Positions 1-7,101 of a stretch of DNA of 11,733 nucleotides are shown piece by piece. Location of the stretch: assembly GCA_905215835.1 (NCBI GenBank), contig CAJMRR010000057.1, positions 1 to 11,733 of the forward strand, read 5' to 3'. Below the pieces are notes generated by a model that saw only the letters and a program-made list of their open reading frames with translations, was not told the DNA's origin and did no database searches. Position 1 is the stretch's first letter. Each line of letters opens with the position of its first letter. Source of the DNA: an uncultured bacterium (GTDB lineage: Bacteria > Actinomycetota > Coriobacteriia > Coriobacteriales > Coriobacteriaceae). The translations under genes and the position numbers were made by a program.

Positions 1-416
1 TTTTTGTAGCCGGTGCAGCGGCAGACGTTACCGCGAATGGCGTACTTGATCTGCTCCTCGGTGGGCTCGGGGTCCTCGGCGATGAGCGCTGCACCCGCCA
101 TGACCATGCCGGGAATGCAAAAACCGCACTGCACGGCGCCCACGGCGCCAAAGGCGTACACAAAGGCCTCGCGCACGTCCTCGGGCAGGCCCTCGACGGT
201 CACGATGTTGCGGCCGGCGGCAAGAGCGGTGGTCAGCACGCACGCCTTGACGGCCGCACCGTCCACATGGATGGTGCAGGTGCCGCAGGCGCCCTCGGAG
301 CAGCCGTCCTTGGCGGAGTGAATGTGCAGGTCGTCGCGCAGATAGCGCAGCAGTGGTTTATTCTGAGTCGTCGTGTGCTCGACACCGTTAACGGTAAAAG
401 TGAATTCCTGTGCCAT
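1..416 (-). CDS. 2Fe-2S small subunit of a xanthine-dehydrogenase-type molybdenum hydroxylase (3' end beyond the window)
   Basis: The first 138 residues are present; the C-terminus runs off the left edge. The start is the ATG at 416, with AGAAGGGA just upstream. Two domains are visible. The plant-ferredoxin-type domain has cysteines 39, 44, 47 and 59 (CSEGACGTC then KAC). The helical all-alpha domain has C97 and C100 (QCGFCIPGM) and C132 and C134 (NVCRCTGYK). These eight cysteines hold the two 2Fe-2S clusters of the xanthine oxidase family, which pass electrons between the molybdopterin site and a flavin or ferredoxin partner. Family members are usually about 150-170 residues, so roughly 15-30 are missing. 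It lies 12 nt after the polyferredoxin gene, in the same presumed transcript. The exact substrate (xanthine, urate, nicotinate or other) cannot be told from this subunit; the ygfK/ssnA context favours purines. Confidence 0.93.
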   Translation of the reverse strand, partial: MAQEFTFTVNGVEHTTTQNKPLLRYLRDDLHIHSAKDGCSEGACGTCTIHVDGAAVKACVLTTALAAGRNIVTVEGLPEDVREAFVYAFGAVGAVQCGFCIPGMVMAGAALIAEDPEPTEEQIKYAIRGNVCRCTGYK

Positions 417-428
417 GGTGATTCCCTT

Positions 429-908
429 CTACACGCCGGCGGCGATGCCGGTGCGGTCGTGGATGGCGCCATGCGGGCAGACGACGGCGCACATGCCGCA
501 CGACAGGCAGTCCACGCCGTCGATATGGGCGCAGTTGTCCTCGATGCGGATAGCGCCGGCGGGGCACTTTTTAGCGCACATGCCGCAACCGATGCAGCTC
601 GTATCGCAAATCTTACGGGCGATGGCGCCCTTATCGGTGTTGTTGCAGCGAACCAGGATATTCTGGTAGCCGGGAACGAAGGCAATCACGCGCTGCGGGC
701 ACGCCATGCCGCACAGGCCACAGCCCGTGCACTTTGAGCGATCCACGCGGGCGATGCCATCGACCAGCGCAATGGCACCGTGGGGGCAGGCCGTGACGCA
801 GGCGCCACAGCCAATGCAGCCTTCGCTGCAGCGGGCGTCGCCGCCTGCGGAGGCGCAACCGCTTCCGCAGGCAACGTAGGCCACGTTATGTTGAATGGAT
901 TTGGCCAT
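429..908 (-). CDS. Soluble RnfB-like polyferredoxin with four 4Fe-4S motifs
   Basis: 159 residues with 22 cysteines. Four classical CxxCxxCxxxCP motifs lie at 31-41, 60-70, 105-115 and 134-144, each followed by a GAI/RVI-type turn. The stretch 84-149 (ILVRCNNTDKG, then an extra cysteine at 101, then SCIGCGMC and IEDNCAHID) closely follows the cytoplasmic cluster region of RnfB, the ferredoxin-reacting subunit of the Rnf complex. There is no N-terminal membrane helix, so it should be a soluble electron carrier. Extra cysteines at 14, 18 and 27 precede the first motif and could hold a further metal site. It sits 11 nt after ygfK and 12 nt before the 2Fe-2S subunit, which suggests it passes electrons between them. 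The ATG at 908 has only a weak upstream GGCGAG, so translation may be coupled to ygfK. The fold is clear; the role is inferred from position. Confidence 0.9.
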   Translation of the reverse strand: MAKSIQHNVAYVACGSGCASAGGDARCSEGCIGCGACVTACPHGAIALVDGIARVDRSKCTGCGLCGMACPQRVIAFVPGYQNILVRCNNTDKGAIARKICDTSCIGCGMCAKKCPAGAIRIEDNCAHIDGVDCLSCGMCAVVCPHGAIHDRTGIAAGV

Positions 909-919
909 AAGAGACTCGC

Positions 920-3919
920 CTATTTCTTAAGGAGATACGGATAGTTGTCGCGCACAGCCCTGATGGTCAGGCGGACGGCCTCGGGAAGACCGGTGTTGAC
1001 GGCATCGACCGAGACGGTGCGGACCGTGCCGGCGACGCGAACCTTAAAGTGGTCCTCGTCCACGGCCAGGAAGCCCTCGTTCTCGGAGTTCTCCATGTCC
1101 TCCTCGCTCCAGAACAGGGTGAGCTTGTCCTTGTAGGGACGACCCTCCTGGTAAGGGCAGAACACGGCGCAGTTGCCGCACTCATTGCACATGCCGTCGA
1201 CATGGACGACCTGATGCTTGGCCAGGCCCGGCACCTTAATTGCCACGTTGGCGCGGTTGGGGCACACGTCGCAGCAGACCTCGCACACCGAGCCGCAGCC
1301 CAGGCAGCGGGTCTTGGTGCAGTTGCGCTTGTCGCGGCACAGCGACCCCTTGCGCTCGTAGCAAGTGTCCTCGCGGCCGGCCTGCTCGTTGCAGTCGGCG
1401 TACTTGTTAAAGTCCACGTCGGCGATGGCACGGGCGACCTCGGCGGCATCGGCGATAGCCTCGACCACGGTGGCAGGACCGCGGCGGCAGTCGCCCGCAG
1501 CCCAGACGCCCTCGACGCCGGTGGAGGTAGCGGCAAGGCGGCCGCGACGGTCGTGCTCGACGCCCGCGGCATCGTACAGGCTGGCGTCGATGCCCTCGCC
1601 CACGGCGCAGATCACCGTGGTGGCGGGAAGCTCAACAGTCTCGCCCGTGGCGACGGGGCTGCGGCGGCCACTTGCATCCGGCTCGCCAAGCTCCATAACA
1701 TCGCAGGTCAGCACGGCGCCGTTGAGTGCCTTAGGTGCCAGCAGCTCGCAGAACTCAACGCCGTCGGCAAGAGCAAGATCGAGCTCTTCCTCATCGGCGG
1801 GCATCTGCTTCTTGGTGCGGCGGTAGACCAGGCGCACGTTCTTCACGCCGGCCAGGCGCTTGGCCACGCGGGCCGCGTCCATGGCGGTGTTGCCGGCGCC
1901 AATGACCACGACGTCCTCGCCCAGCTCGAGCTTCTCGCCCTTCTTGGCGGCCTCGAGGAACTCCAGCACGTCGAGCTCGGCGCCCTCGCCCAGGCCCGCA
2001 GAGCCGGGCATCCAGGCACCGGTGGCCACGACCACGTCGGTAAAGCCCTGGTCCTTGAGCTCGTCAATGGAATCAACGCGAGCGTTGAGCTGCACCTTGG
2101 CGCCAAAGGCTAGGCAGAGCTCGGCATCGTGGGAGATATCGTCGCTCGCGATACGGAACTCGGGAATCACGTGACGGACCACGCCGCCGAGCGAATCGCG
2201 GGCCTCAAAGATGGTGACGGGCACGCCGGCACGCGTCAGGAAGAACGCCGTCGCCAGGCCGGCCGGGCCGCCGCCGATAACGGCAACGTTGCGCTCGCCG
2301 TCGTTGGCGATGGCCTGGGCGCGCAGCTTGGGCAGCACGGCGGTCATGGCCTCGCGGGCGGCCTTGAGCTTGCTGGCGCGAATCTGGGCGCCCTCGGGCT
2401 CGTAGAACGCACGCTCGCAGGCACGGCCGCAGGGATGCGGGCAGATGGTGCCGGTAATGAACGGCAGGGCGTTGCGCTCGATGATGATGTTGAGTGCGTC
2501 CTCGTAGCGGCCCTCGTCAACGGCCGCCAGGTAGGCGGGAATATCCTGCTGGATGGGGCAGCTCGTGCGGCACGGCGTGGTAAAGCAATCGGAAAGAGGG
2601 CTCTTGCCGGCGACCTTGCGGTCGGGCAGCGGACGCAGCGGCTTCTTGTAGAGCGGGTTGGTGAGTGAGTCGGTCTGGATCGCAGTCACAGCCTCGAGAG
2701 AGACACCCGCGAACGGCTTGCCATCCAGGTCGGTAAACTCGCCGGCCATCTGGCTAAAGCGCTCGTAGCCACCGGGCTTGAGCACGTCGGTCGCCAGGGT
2801 GACGGGCCAAATGCCGGCATCGTACAGGGCGCGGATGTTGTAGACCGTAGCACCGCCGGAGTAGCTGATGCGCAGCTTGCCATCGAACTGCTCGGTAATG
2901 CGACGGGCAGCCTCGATGGTCAGCGAGAACAGCGAACGGCCGGACATGTACATCTCGGTGGAAGGCAGCTCGTTCCTCGTCACGTCGACGGGGAAGGTGT
3001 TGGTGAGCTTGACGCCAAACTCCAGGCCGCGCTCGGCGCACAGGGCAATCAGGCGCTCGAACATGGGCACGGCGTCGGCCCACTGCAGGTCCTCGCGGAA
3101 GTGCGTATCGTCGAAGACGATGTAGTCAAAGCCCAGCTCGTTGAGGCACTGACGTGCAAACTCATAGCCCAGCAGCGTGGGGTTGCACTTGATGTAGGTG
3201 TTGAGGCCCTTCTCGGTGATGAGGTAGGTCGCGATGCGCTCGATCTCGGCGGGCGGGCAGCCGTGCAGGGTAGACTCGGTGATGGAGTTGGAGACGCGTG
3301 CCGGGATGGACTCGACAAACGCGGCGTCGACATGCTCAAACTTGTCCAGGTTGGCGAGCGCCCATGCGCGGCACTCGTTCCAGACGTCGGAGCCGCTGGC
3401 GTCCTTCATGCCCTCGATGTAGGCGTCGACCTTGGAGCTCTTGATGCCCTCCAGGTCATAACCCACGGACATGTTGAAGACAAAGCCGTCCGGGCTGCCC
3501 AGGCCGTACTCGCGAGCGATCAGGTGGCAGGCAAACCATGCCTTCACGTACTCGGCAAAAGCCTGCGGAACCTCGAGCTCGGTCGACCACTCGCAGTTGT
3601 AGCACTCGTCCTGCGCCACAATGCAGGGCTTGTTGACACACTTGGAGAGCTCCTCGCCGTCCATAACCTGAACGGTCTTGAGCTCAAAGAAGCGGGAACC
3701 AGCCACGTAGGATGCCACGATGTTCTGGGCCAACTGCGTATTGGGACCGGCGGCCGGGCCAAACGGAGTCTCGATGCGCTCGTCAAAAATGGGAAGCGCG
3801 CCCTCCTGGTTGGTCGTGACCATCTTGCGCACGCCAAAGACGGCGCCCTGAGTCTTGTGCTCCTCGATGATCCAGTTCATCAGCTGCGAAAACGGGATCG
3901 GCCTCATGATGTCGCTCAT
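920..3919 (-). CDS. ygfK: YgfK: flavin/iron-sulfur oxidoreductase ('putative selenate reductase subunit')
   Basis: 999 residues, close to E. coli YgfK (about 1030). Residues 1-420 form the YgfK-type, dihydroorotate-dehydrogenase-like N-terminal region. Residues 440-510 are a GltD/DPYD-type Fe-S domain with C445, C450, C454, C493, C497 and C501. An FAD Rossmann motif IGGGPAG is at 548-554 and an NAD(P) motif VIGAGNTAMDAAR at 672-684, followed by YRRTKKQMPADEEE at 699-712 (NADPH-type arginines). A second FAD contact AAGDCRRGPATV is at 807-818. The C-terminus has cysteines 872, 875, 879, 882, 883 and 886, and a ferredoxin motif at 911, 914, 917 and 921. Known of the family: it occurs in molybdenum-hydroxylase clusters linked to labile selenium and to anaerobic urate/purine breakdown; the selenate label is historical. 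It probably moves electrons between NAD(P)H and the hydroxylase through the neighbouring Fe-S proteins. The ATG at 3919 is preferred over one 41 codons upstream because AGAGAGGAA precedes it. Confidence 0.95.
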   Translation of the reverse strand: MSDIMRPIPFSQLMNWIIEEHKTQGAVFGVRKMVTTNQEGALPIFDERIETPFGPAAGPNTQLAQNIVASYVAGSRFFELKTVQVMDGEELSKCVNKPCIVAQDECYNCEWSTELEVPQAFAEYVKAWFACHLIAREYGLGSPDGFVFNMSVGYDLEGIKSSKVDAYIEGMKDASGSDVWNECRAWALANLDKFEHVDAAFVESIPARVSNSITESTLHGCPPAEIERIATYLITEKGLNTYIKCNPTLLGYEFARQCLNELGFDYIVFDDTHFREDLQWADAVPMFERLIALCAERGLEFGVKLTNTFPVDVTRNELPSTEMYMSGRSLFSLTIEAARRITEQFDGKLRISYSGGATVYNIRALYDAGIWPVTLATDVLKPGGYERFSQMAGEFTDLDGKPFAGVSLEAVTAIQTDSLTNPLYKKPLRPLPDRKVAGKSPLSDCFTTPCRTSCPIQQDIPAYLAAVDEGRYEDALNIIIERNALPFITGTICPHPCGRACERAFYEPEGAQIRASKLKAAREAMTAVLPKLRAQAIANDGERNVAVIGGGPAGLATAFFLTRAGVPVTIFEARDSLGGVVRHVIPEFRIASDDISHDAELCLAFGAKVQLNARVDSIDELKDQGFTDVVVATGAWMPGSAGLGEGAELDVLEFLEAAKKGEKLELGEDVVVIGAGNTAMDAARVAKRLAGVKNVRLVYRRTKKQMPADEEELDLALADGVEFCELLAPKALNGAVLTCDVMELGEPDASGRRSPVATGETVELPATTVICAVGEGIDASLYDAAGVEHDRRGRLAATSTGVEGVWAAGDCRRGPATVVEAIADAAEVARAIADVDFNKYADCNEQAGREDTCYERKGSLCRDKRNCTKTRCLGCGSVCEVCCDVCPNRANVAIKVPGLAKHQVVHVDGMCNECGNCAVFCPYQEGRPYKDKLTLFWSEEDMENSENEGFLAVDEDHFKVRVAGTVRTVSVDAVNTGLPEAVRLTIRAVRDNYPYLLKK

Positions 3920-3925
3920 AATGAG

Positions 3926-3934
3926 TTCCTCTCT
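3926..3934 (-). promoter_or_regulatory. Ribosome binding site fixing the ygfK start
   Basis: On the minus strand AGAGAGGAA ends 6 nt before the ATG at 3919. It supports that start over the longer frame opening at 4042, whose extra residues are arginine/proline-rich and fall on the stem-loop downstream of ssnA. Confidence 0.75.
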
Positions 3935-4017
3935 GTAACGCCCGGCGAGACCGCGCGGCGGGCGCAAATACGGTGTAGCGCTAGCACAGCGCCGGCGACC
4001 CCGCGGAGGCCGCCTAT

Positions 4018-4053
4018 GCGCGCGCCGGATGTGGCGAAACATCCGACGCGCGC
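4018..4053 (-). other. Strong stem-loop 15 nt after the ssnA stop, no U-tract
   Basis: Arms of 15 nt at 4018-4032 and 4039-4053 enclose a 6-nt loop. The DNA arms differ at one position (C4025 opposite A4046). In the minus-strand RNA this becomes a G-U wobble, so all 15 pairs form and the loop reads UUCGCC. The helix is extremely GC-rich (GCGCGCG next to CGGATGT). No run of U follows in the transcribed direction, so it is not a classical intrinsic terminator. It fits better an intercistronic mRNA-stability or processing hairpin between ssnA and ygfK. The rest of the 3920-4068 gap has a TAGCGCTA palindrome at 3976-3983 and the ygfK ribosome site; I see no convincing promoter in it. Confidence 0.75.
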
Positions 4054-4068
4054 GAATCTACTTGTGAA

Positions 4069-5424
4069 TTAGTAGGTGCGATCGTTGAGCGTGCTCCAGA
4101 GCTTCTTGGACTCGGCCATGGTCCACGCGTTGATCTTGTCCTCATCAATGCCAACGAACTCGCGATCCTTGTACAGGACGCGGCCGTTGATGATGGTGGT
4201 GCGGCAGTTTTTGCCCATCATGCCAAAGAGCATGTGGCCGTCGATATTCTCCTCGCTCAGCGGCGTAAAGGGCTTGTAGTCCATAACGATAACGTCGGCG
4301 GCAGCGCCGGCCTCGAGCACACCGAGCTTGCGATCGAAGTACTTGCTCGCCATCTTGGCGTTGTTCTCGAACAGCATCGTCATGGCCTCGCACCAGCCCA
4401 CGTTGGGCATGGCGGCGTTGTGGCGCTGAATAATCAGGAAGACCTTAAGGCTCTCGAGCATATCGTGGGTGTAGGCGTCGGTGCCCATGCACACGGGGAT
4501 GCCGCGGCGGAAGAACTCGAGCACGGGGGCGCAGCCCACGGCGTTGCCCATATTGGATTCGGGGTTGTTGACCAGCCAAGTGCCGGACTCCTTGACGATA
4601 TCCATCTCGGCAGGCGTCACGTGGATGCAGTGGCCCAGCATGGTGTCGGGACCCAGCAGGTTGTGCTGCAGCAGGCGCTCGACGGGGCTGATGCCACCGC
4701 GGTTGAGGCGGGAGTCCCACACGTCGTTCATGCCCTCGCACACATGGATGTGGAAGCCGGTCAGGCCGTTGTTGGCCTCGGCCATCTTATCCATGGTCTC
4801 GTCCGAAAGCGTAAAGGTAGCATGTCCGCCAAACATGGCGGCGATCATGTGGTTGTCGTTATCGCGACGCTCCTTGGCGGCCCACTGGGCAAATTCGGCG
4901 TTCTCGGCAATGGCCTGGTCGCACTTTTCCTGGCCGCGGCGATCGGAGACCTCGTAGCACAGGCACGAACGCATGCCCAGCTCCTGAGCTGCATCCTTAA
5001 TGGTAAAGAGGCTTCCCGGAATCTCGCAGAAGCTCGCATGGTGATCGAAGATCGTGGTGACGCCATCACGGATGGAGTCCAAAATCGTAGCATAGGCGCT
5101 GGCCTTGGTGCCGTCGAGCGTCAGGTTGTCGTCGATCTTCCACCACTGCTGCTCGAGATTCTCCAAGAAGTTGGTGGGGTTGCAGCCCTTAATGGCAAGG
5201 CCGCGGGCCAGACCCGAGTAGATGTGGGTGTGGCAGTTGATGAGTCCGGGCATGATGAGGTTGCCCTGGGCATCGACGTACTCGGCATCCGGGTACTTGG
5301 CCTTGAGCTCGCGCTCGGGGCCCACTTCGACGATCGTATCTCCGTCAATGGCGACCGCACCGTTTGGAATAAACGGGGTCTGAACGTTGCGGGTAAAGAC
5401 GGAACCGTTAGCGACCAGAAGCAT
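4069..5424 (-). CDS. ssnA: SsnA: putative metal-dependent aminohydrolase of the purine/selenium cluster
   Basis: 451 residues, near E. coli SsnA (about 442). It belongs to the amidohydrolase superfamily beside guanine deaminase and chlorohydrolases. Visible site residues: HTH with metal ligands H65 and H67 (NCHTHIYSG), H201 (GGHATF), H225 and H227 with E230 (FHIHVCEG), H265 (LGHCIHV) and D316 (MGTDAYTHD). A small beta-sandwich is built from the N-terminus (1-60) and the C-terminus (about 370-425, AADVIVMDYKP and INGRVLYKDRE). Known of the family: ssnA travels with ygfK and xdhD and is part of the conserved set tied to anaerobic urate and purine use in gut bacteria. The exact reaction is not established from sequence; a hydrolytic deamination or ring-opening of a purine-derived intermediate is likely. 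The ATG at 5424 is chosen because GAAGGGAG precedes it; the ATG at 5442 would add six residues and lacks such a site. Confidence 0.93.
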   Translation of the reverse strand: MLLVANGSVFTRNVQTPFIPNGAVAIDGDTIVEVGPERELKAKYPDAEYVDAQGNLIMPGLINCHTHIYSGLARGLAIKGCNPTNFLENLEQQWWKIDDNLTLDGTKASAYATILDSIRDGVTTIFDHHASFCEIPGSLFTIKDAAQELGMRSCLCYEVSDRRGQEKCDQAIAENAEFAQWAAKERRDNDNHMIAAMFGGHATFTLSDETMDKMAEANNGLTGFHIHVCEGMNDVWDSRLNRGGISPVERLLQHNLLGPDTMLGHCIHVTPAEMDIVKESGTWLVNNPESNMGNAVGCAPVLEFFRRGIPVCMGTDAYTHDMLESLKVFLIIQRHNAAMPNVGWCEAMTMLFENNAKMASKYFDRKLGVLEAGAAADVIVMDYKPFTPLSEENIDGHMLFGMMGKNCRTTIINGRVLYKDREFVGIDEDKINAWTMAESKKLWSTLNDRTY

Positions 5425-5429
5425 GGATG

Positions 5430-5437
5430 CTCCCTTC
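5430..5437 (-). promoter_or_regulatory. Ribosome binding site fixing the ssnA start
   Basis: Minus-strand GAAGGGAG ends 5 nt before the ATG at 5424, deciding this start over the in-frame ATG at 5442. Confidence 0.75.
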
Positions 5438-5441
5438 AACA

Positions 5442-5568
5442 TCAGAGGCGGGGTTTGACACCTCTGACATGGCGGAGTGCGAAGCGCCGGCCTACACCGG
5501 AAACGGGCCCTCTCCCGTCAACGCTTCACCAAAGGGACAAACCCTTTGAAGTGCGGCTTGGTGCCGCA
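5442..5568 (-). other. Run of four further stem-loops in the permease-ssnA gap
   Basis: Reading the DNA, four inverted repeats follow one another: TCAGAGG/CCTCTGA at 5442-5448 and 5461-5467 (12-nt loop); ACGGG/CCCGT at 5503-5507 and 5514-5518; CAAAGGG/CCCTTTG at 5530-5536 and 5542-5548 (5-nt loop); TGCGGC/GCCGCA at 5552-5557 and 5563-5568 (5-nt loop). With the longer stem at 5572-5603 this makes a nearly continuous chain of hairpins in the ssnA 5' leader. A TTGACG that could serve as a -35 box lies within it on the minus strand, but no matching -10 was found. I do not recognise a known riboswitch class. The individual stems are directly visible; a shared function is inference. Confidence 0.5.
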
Positions 5569-5571
5569 TGG

Positions 5572-5603
5572 CGTCGGCGGACGAGGCGATGCGTCCGCCG
5601 ACG
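5572..5603 (-). other. Perfect 12-bp stem-loop 16 nt after the permease stop, no U-tract
   Basis: CGTCGGCGGACG at 5572-5583 and CGTCCGCCGACG at 5592-5603 are exact inverted repeats around the 8-nt loop AGGCGATG. It begins 16 nt past the permease stop codon, almost the same distance as the stem after ssnA. No U-run follows on the minus strand, so intrinsic termination looks unlikely. A processing or 3'-end protecting role is possible. Confidence 0.75.
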
Positions 5604-5619
5604 AATAGCACCGAATTGG

Positions 5620-7014
5620 TTACTTCTTGCTCTCGGGCAAGACCAGATCCACGGCAGCGTCCTTGGCAGCATCGATGTGCTGAGCCACGACCGGCGTCTG
5701 CGGAAGGATCAGGTTAAGGACAATGGCCATGATGGCGGTGGGGGTTACGGCATTGGAGCCGATGACGGTGGACACCCAGGCGGGCATACCCTCGCCGGCA
5801 AGGCAACCGCTGGCCATCCAGATACCCAGGCCAAAGACGACGGAGGTGCCGACGATGGTGGTAGTGCGCTGCGTGAGGCCCTCGCGGGTGAACATGCGCA
5901 CGCCGTTCATGGTGATGGTGCCAAAGACGCCGACGGTCGCGCCGCCGATGACGGGCTGCGGGATAGCGGAAAGGACGGCAGAGAGCTGCGGGAACAGACC
6001 GGCGATGGCAAAGACGGCCGCAATGATCACAAAGACCCACTTGTTGACGACCTTGTTGGAGCAGATGATGCCCACGTTCTGGCCAAGGGCGCTGGTGGGA
6101 AGACCGCCCAGCAGACCGCCGACCATAGAGGTGAGGCCCTGGGACACGATAGCGCCGGAGAGCTCGCGCTCGGTGGGCATACGGTCGATGGAGCCCAGGC
6201 AGGCGGCGGAGACGTCACCGATAACCTGGATGGCAACCATGGGGAACACGACGGCGAGGGTAATGCAGACCTCGGGATCAAACTCGAGCGCGTAGGGCAT
6301 GAGCTTGGGAAGAGCGAAGACCTGAGCGGTGGCGACGCTGGAGAAGTCGATCATGCCAAAGGGGATGGAGACGATCATGCCAACGATCATGCCAAAGAAC
6401 ACGGATCCCAGCTTGAGCGTGCCCTTGCCAAAGTTGGCGAGCGCAAAGACCACGGCGAAGGTGATAAGAGCGACGCACCAGGCCTGCGGGGTGCCCCACA
6501 GCGGCGTACCCATACCGCCGGCCATATACTTGACGGCCGTGGGATACAGCGAAACGCCGATGGAGAAGATGACCGTACCGGTCACGACGGGCGGGAACAG
6601 CCACTTGATCTTGCTGTAGGCCAGACCAAAGAGGACCGCGACGGCGCCGCCGACGATCTCGCCACCCAGCAGCGCACCAAAGCTAAAGCCCGAGGCACCC
6701 ATGGCCTGCAGGGCCGGCAGGAACGCGAACGAAACGCCCATGACGATGGGCAGGCCGCCGCCGATGCGACGGAAGGGAGCGAAGGCCTGAAGGGCCGTGT
6801 CGATCGCCGAAAGAATGAGCGCGACCTGGATGATGTCGGTACTCTGCTGGCTATTAAAGCCGTAGACGCCGGCCATGATGACCGCCGGGGTAATGATGCC
6901 GGCAAACGATGCCAGTACGTGCTGAAGGGCACACGGGATCATTTCCTTAACGGGAGGCATGCCTTCGCGAGTGAACAGGGCTTCAGTGCCGTTCGTAACC
7001 GTCTCCTGGGTCAT
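5620..7014 (-). CDS. NCS2 (nucleobase-ascorbate/NAT) family purine permease, probably xanthine or urate
   Basis: 464 residues with about 14 hydrophobic segments, typical of NCS2 nucleobase:cation symporters in the inner membrane. Landmarks relative to E. coli XanQ: H32 (ALQHVLASF; XanQ H31), LPIVMGVSFAF at 88-98 with S94 where XanQ has N93, AIQVIGDVSA at 261-270, and the NAT signature region GQNVGIICSNK at 311-321. In the 261-270 segment the transport-critical glutamate of XanQ (E272, in EAVGD) is replaced by Q263, while the following aspartate (D267) is kept. The signature keeps Q312 and N313 but has N320 and K321 where XanQ has T332 and G333. These differences concern substrate-site residues, so specificity cannot be copied from XanQ. 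It is the first gene of the minus-strand cluster; GAGGAT lies about 10 nt upstream of the ATG. A uracil transporter is possible but less likely in this context. Confidence 0.9.
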   Translation of the reverse strand: MTQETVTNGTEALFTREGMPPVKEMIPCALQHVLASFAGIITPAVIMAGVYGFNSQQSTDIIQVALILSAIDTALQAFAPFRRIGGGLPIVMGVSFAFLPALQAMGASGFSFGALLGGEIVGGAVAVLFGLAYSKIKWLFPPVVTGTVIFSIGVSLYPTAVKYMAGGMGTPLWGTPQAWCVALITFAVVFALANFGKGTLKLGSVFFGMIVGMIVSIPFGMIDFSSVATAQVFALPKLMPYALEFDPEVCITLAVVFPMVAIQVIGDVSAACLGSIDRMPTERELSGAIVSQGLTSMVGGLLGGLPTSALGQNVGIICSNKVVNKWVFVIIAAVFAIAGLFPQLSAVLSAIPQPVIGGATVGVFGTITMNGVRMFTREGLTQRTTTIVGTSVVFGLGIWMASGCLAGEGMPAWVSTVIGSNAVTPTAIMAIVLNLILPQTPVVAQHIDAAKDAAVDLVLPESKK

Positions 7015-7101
7015 TTGACCACCAATCCTCGAAGTAGTTGTTTTCGCATCTGACGCTCTATTGTGACGCAGTGCGGGGTTGAGGTTGTGCCTTCATTGCA
7101 T

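Noticed and set aside
3920..4042. N-terminal extension of YgfK by 41 codons
   Set aside because: The extra residues are Arg/Pro-rich and encoded by the stem-loop region. The ATG at 3919 has a good ribosome site and gives the family's usual N-terminus.
4018..4053. Intrinsic terminator after ssnA
   Set aside because: The stem is strong but no U-tract follows on the minus strand. The same holds for 5572-5603 after the permease.
3101..4072. A 323-codon plus-strand open frame antisense to ygfK
   Set aside because: It is a shadow of the third-position GC bias of ygfK, with no recognisable domain. The same applies to the antisense frames at 1049-2113 and 10149-10988.
4234..7053. A 939-codon plus-strand open frame antisense to ssnA and the permease
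   Set aside because: It lies exactly opposite two well-recognised genes and spans their intergenic hairpins. Its product is a low-complexity Gly/Asp/His/Arg-rich chain typical of the antisense frame of GC-biased genes, and no ribosome site precedes it.
7015..7100. Purine or xanthine riboswitch in the permease leader
   Set aside because: The predicted leader is only about 80 nt and I see no purine-riboswitch three-way junction or terminator/anti-terminator pair in it.
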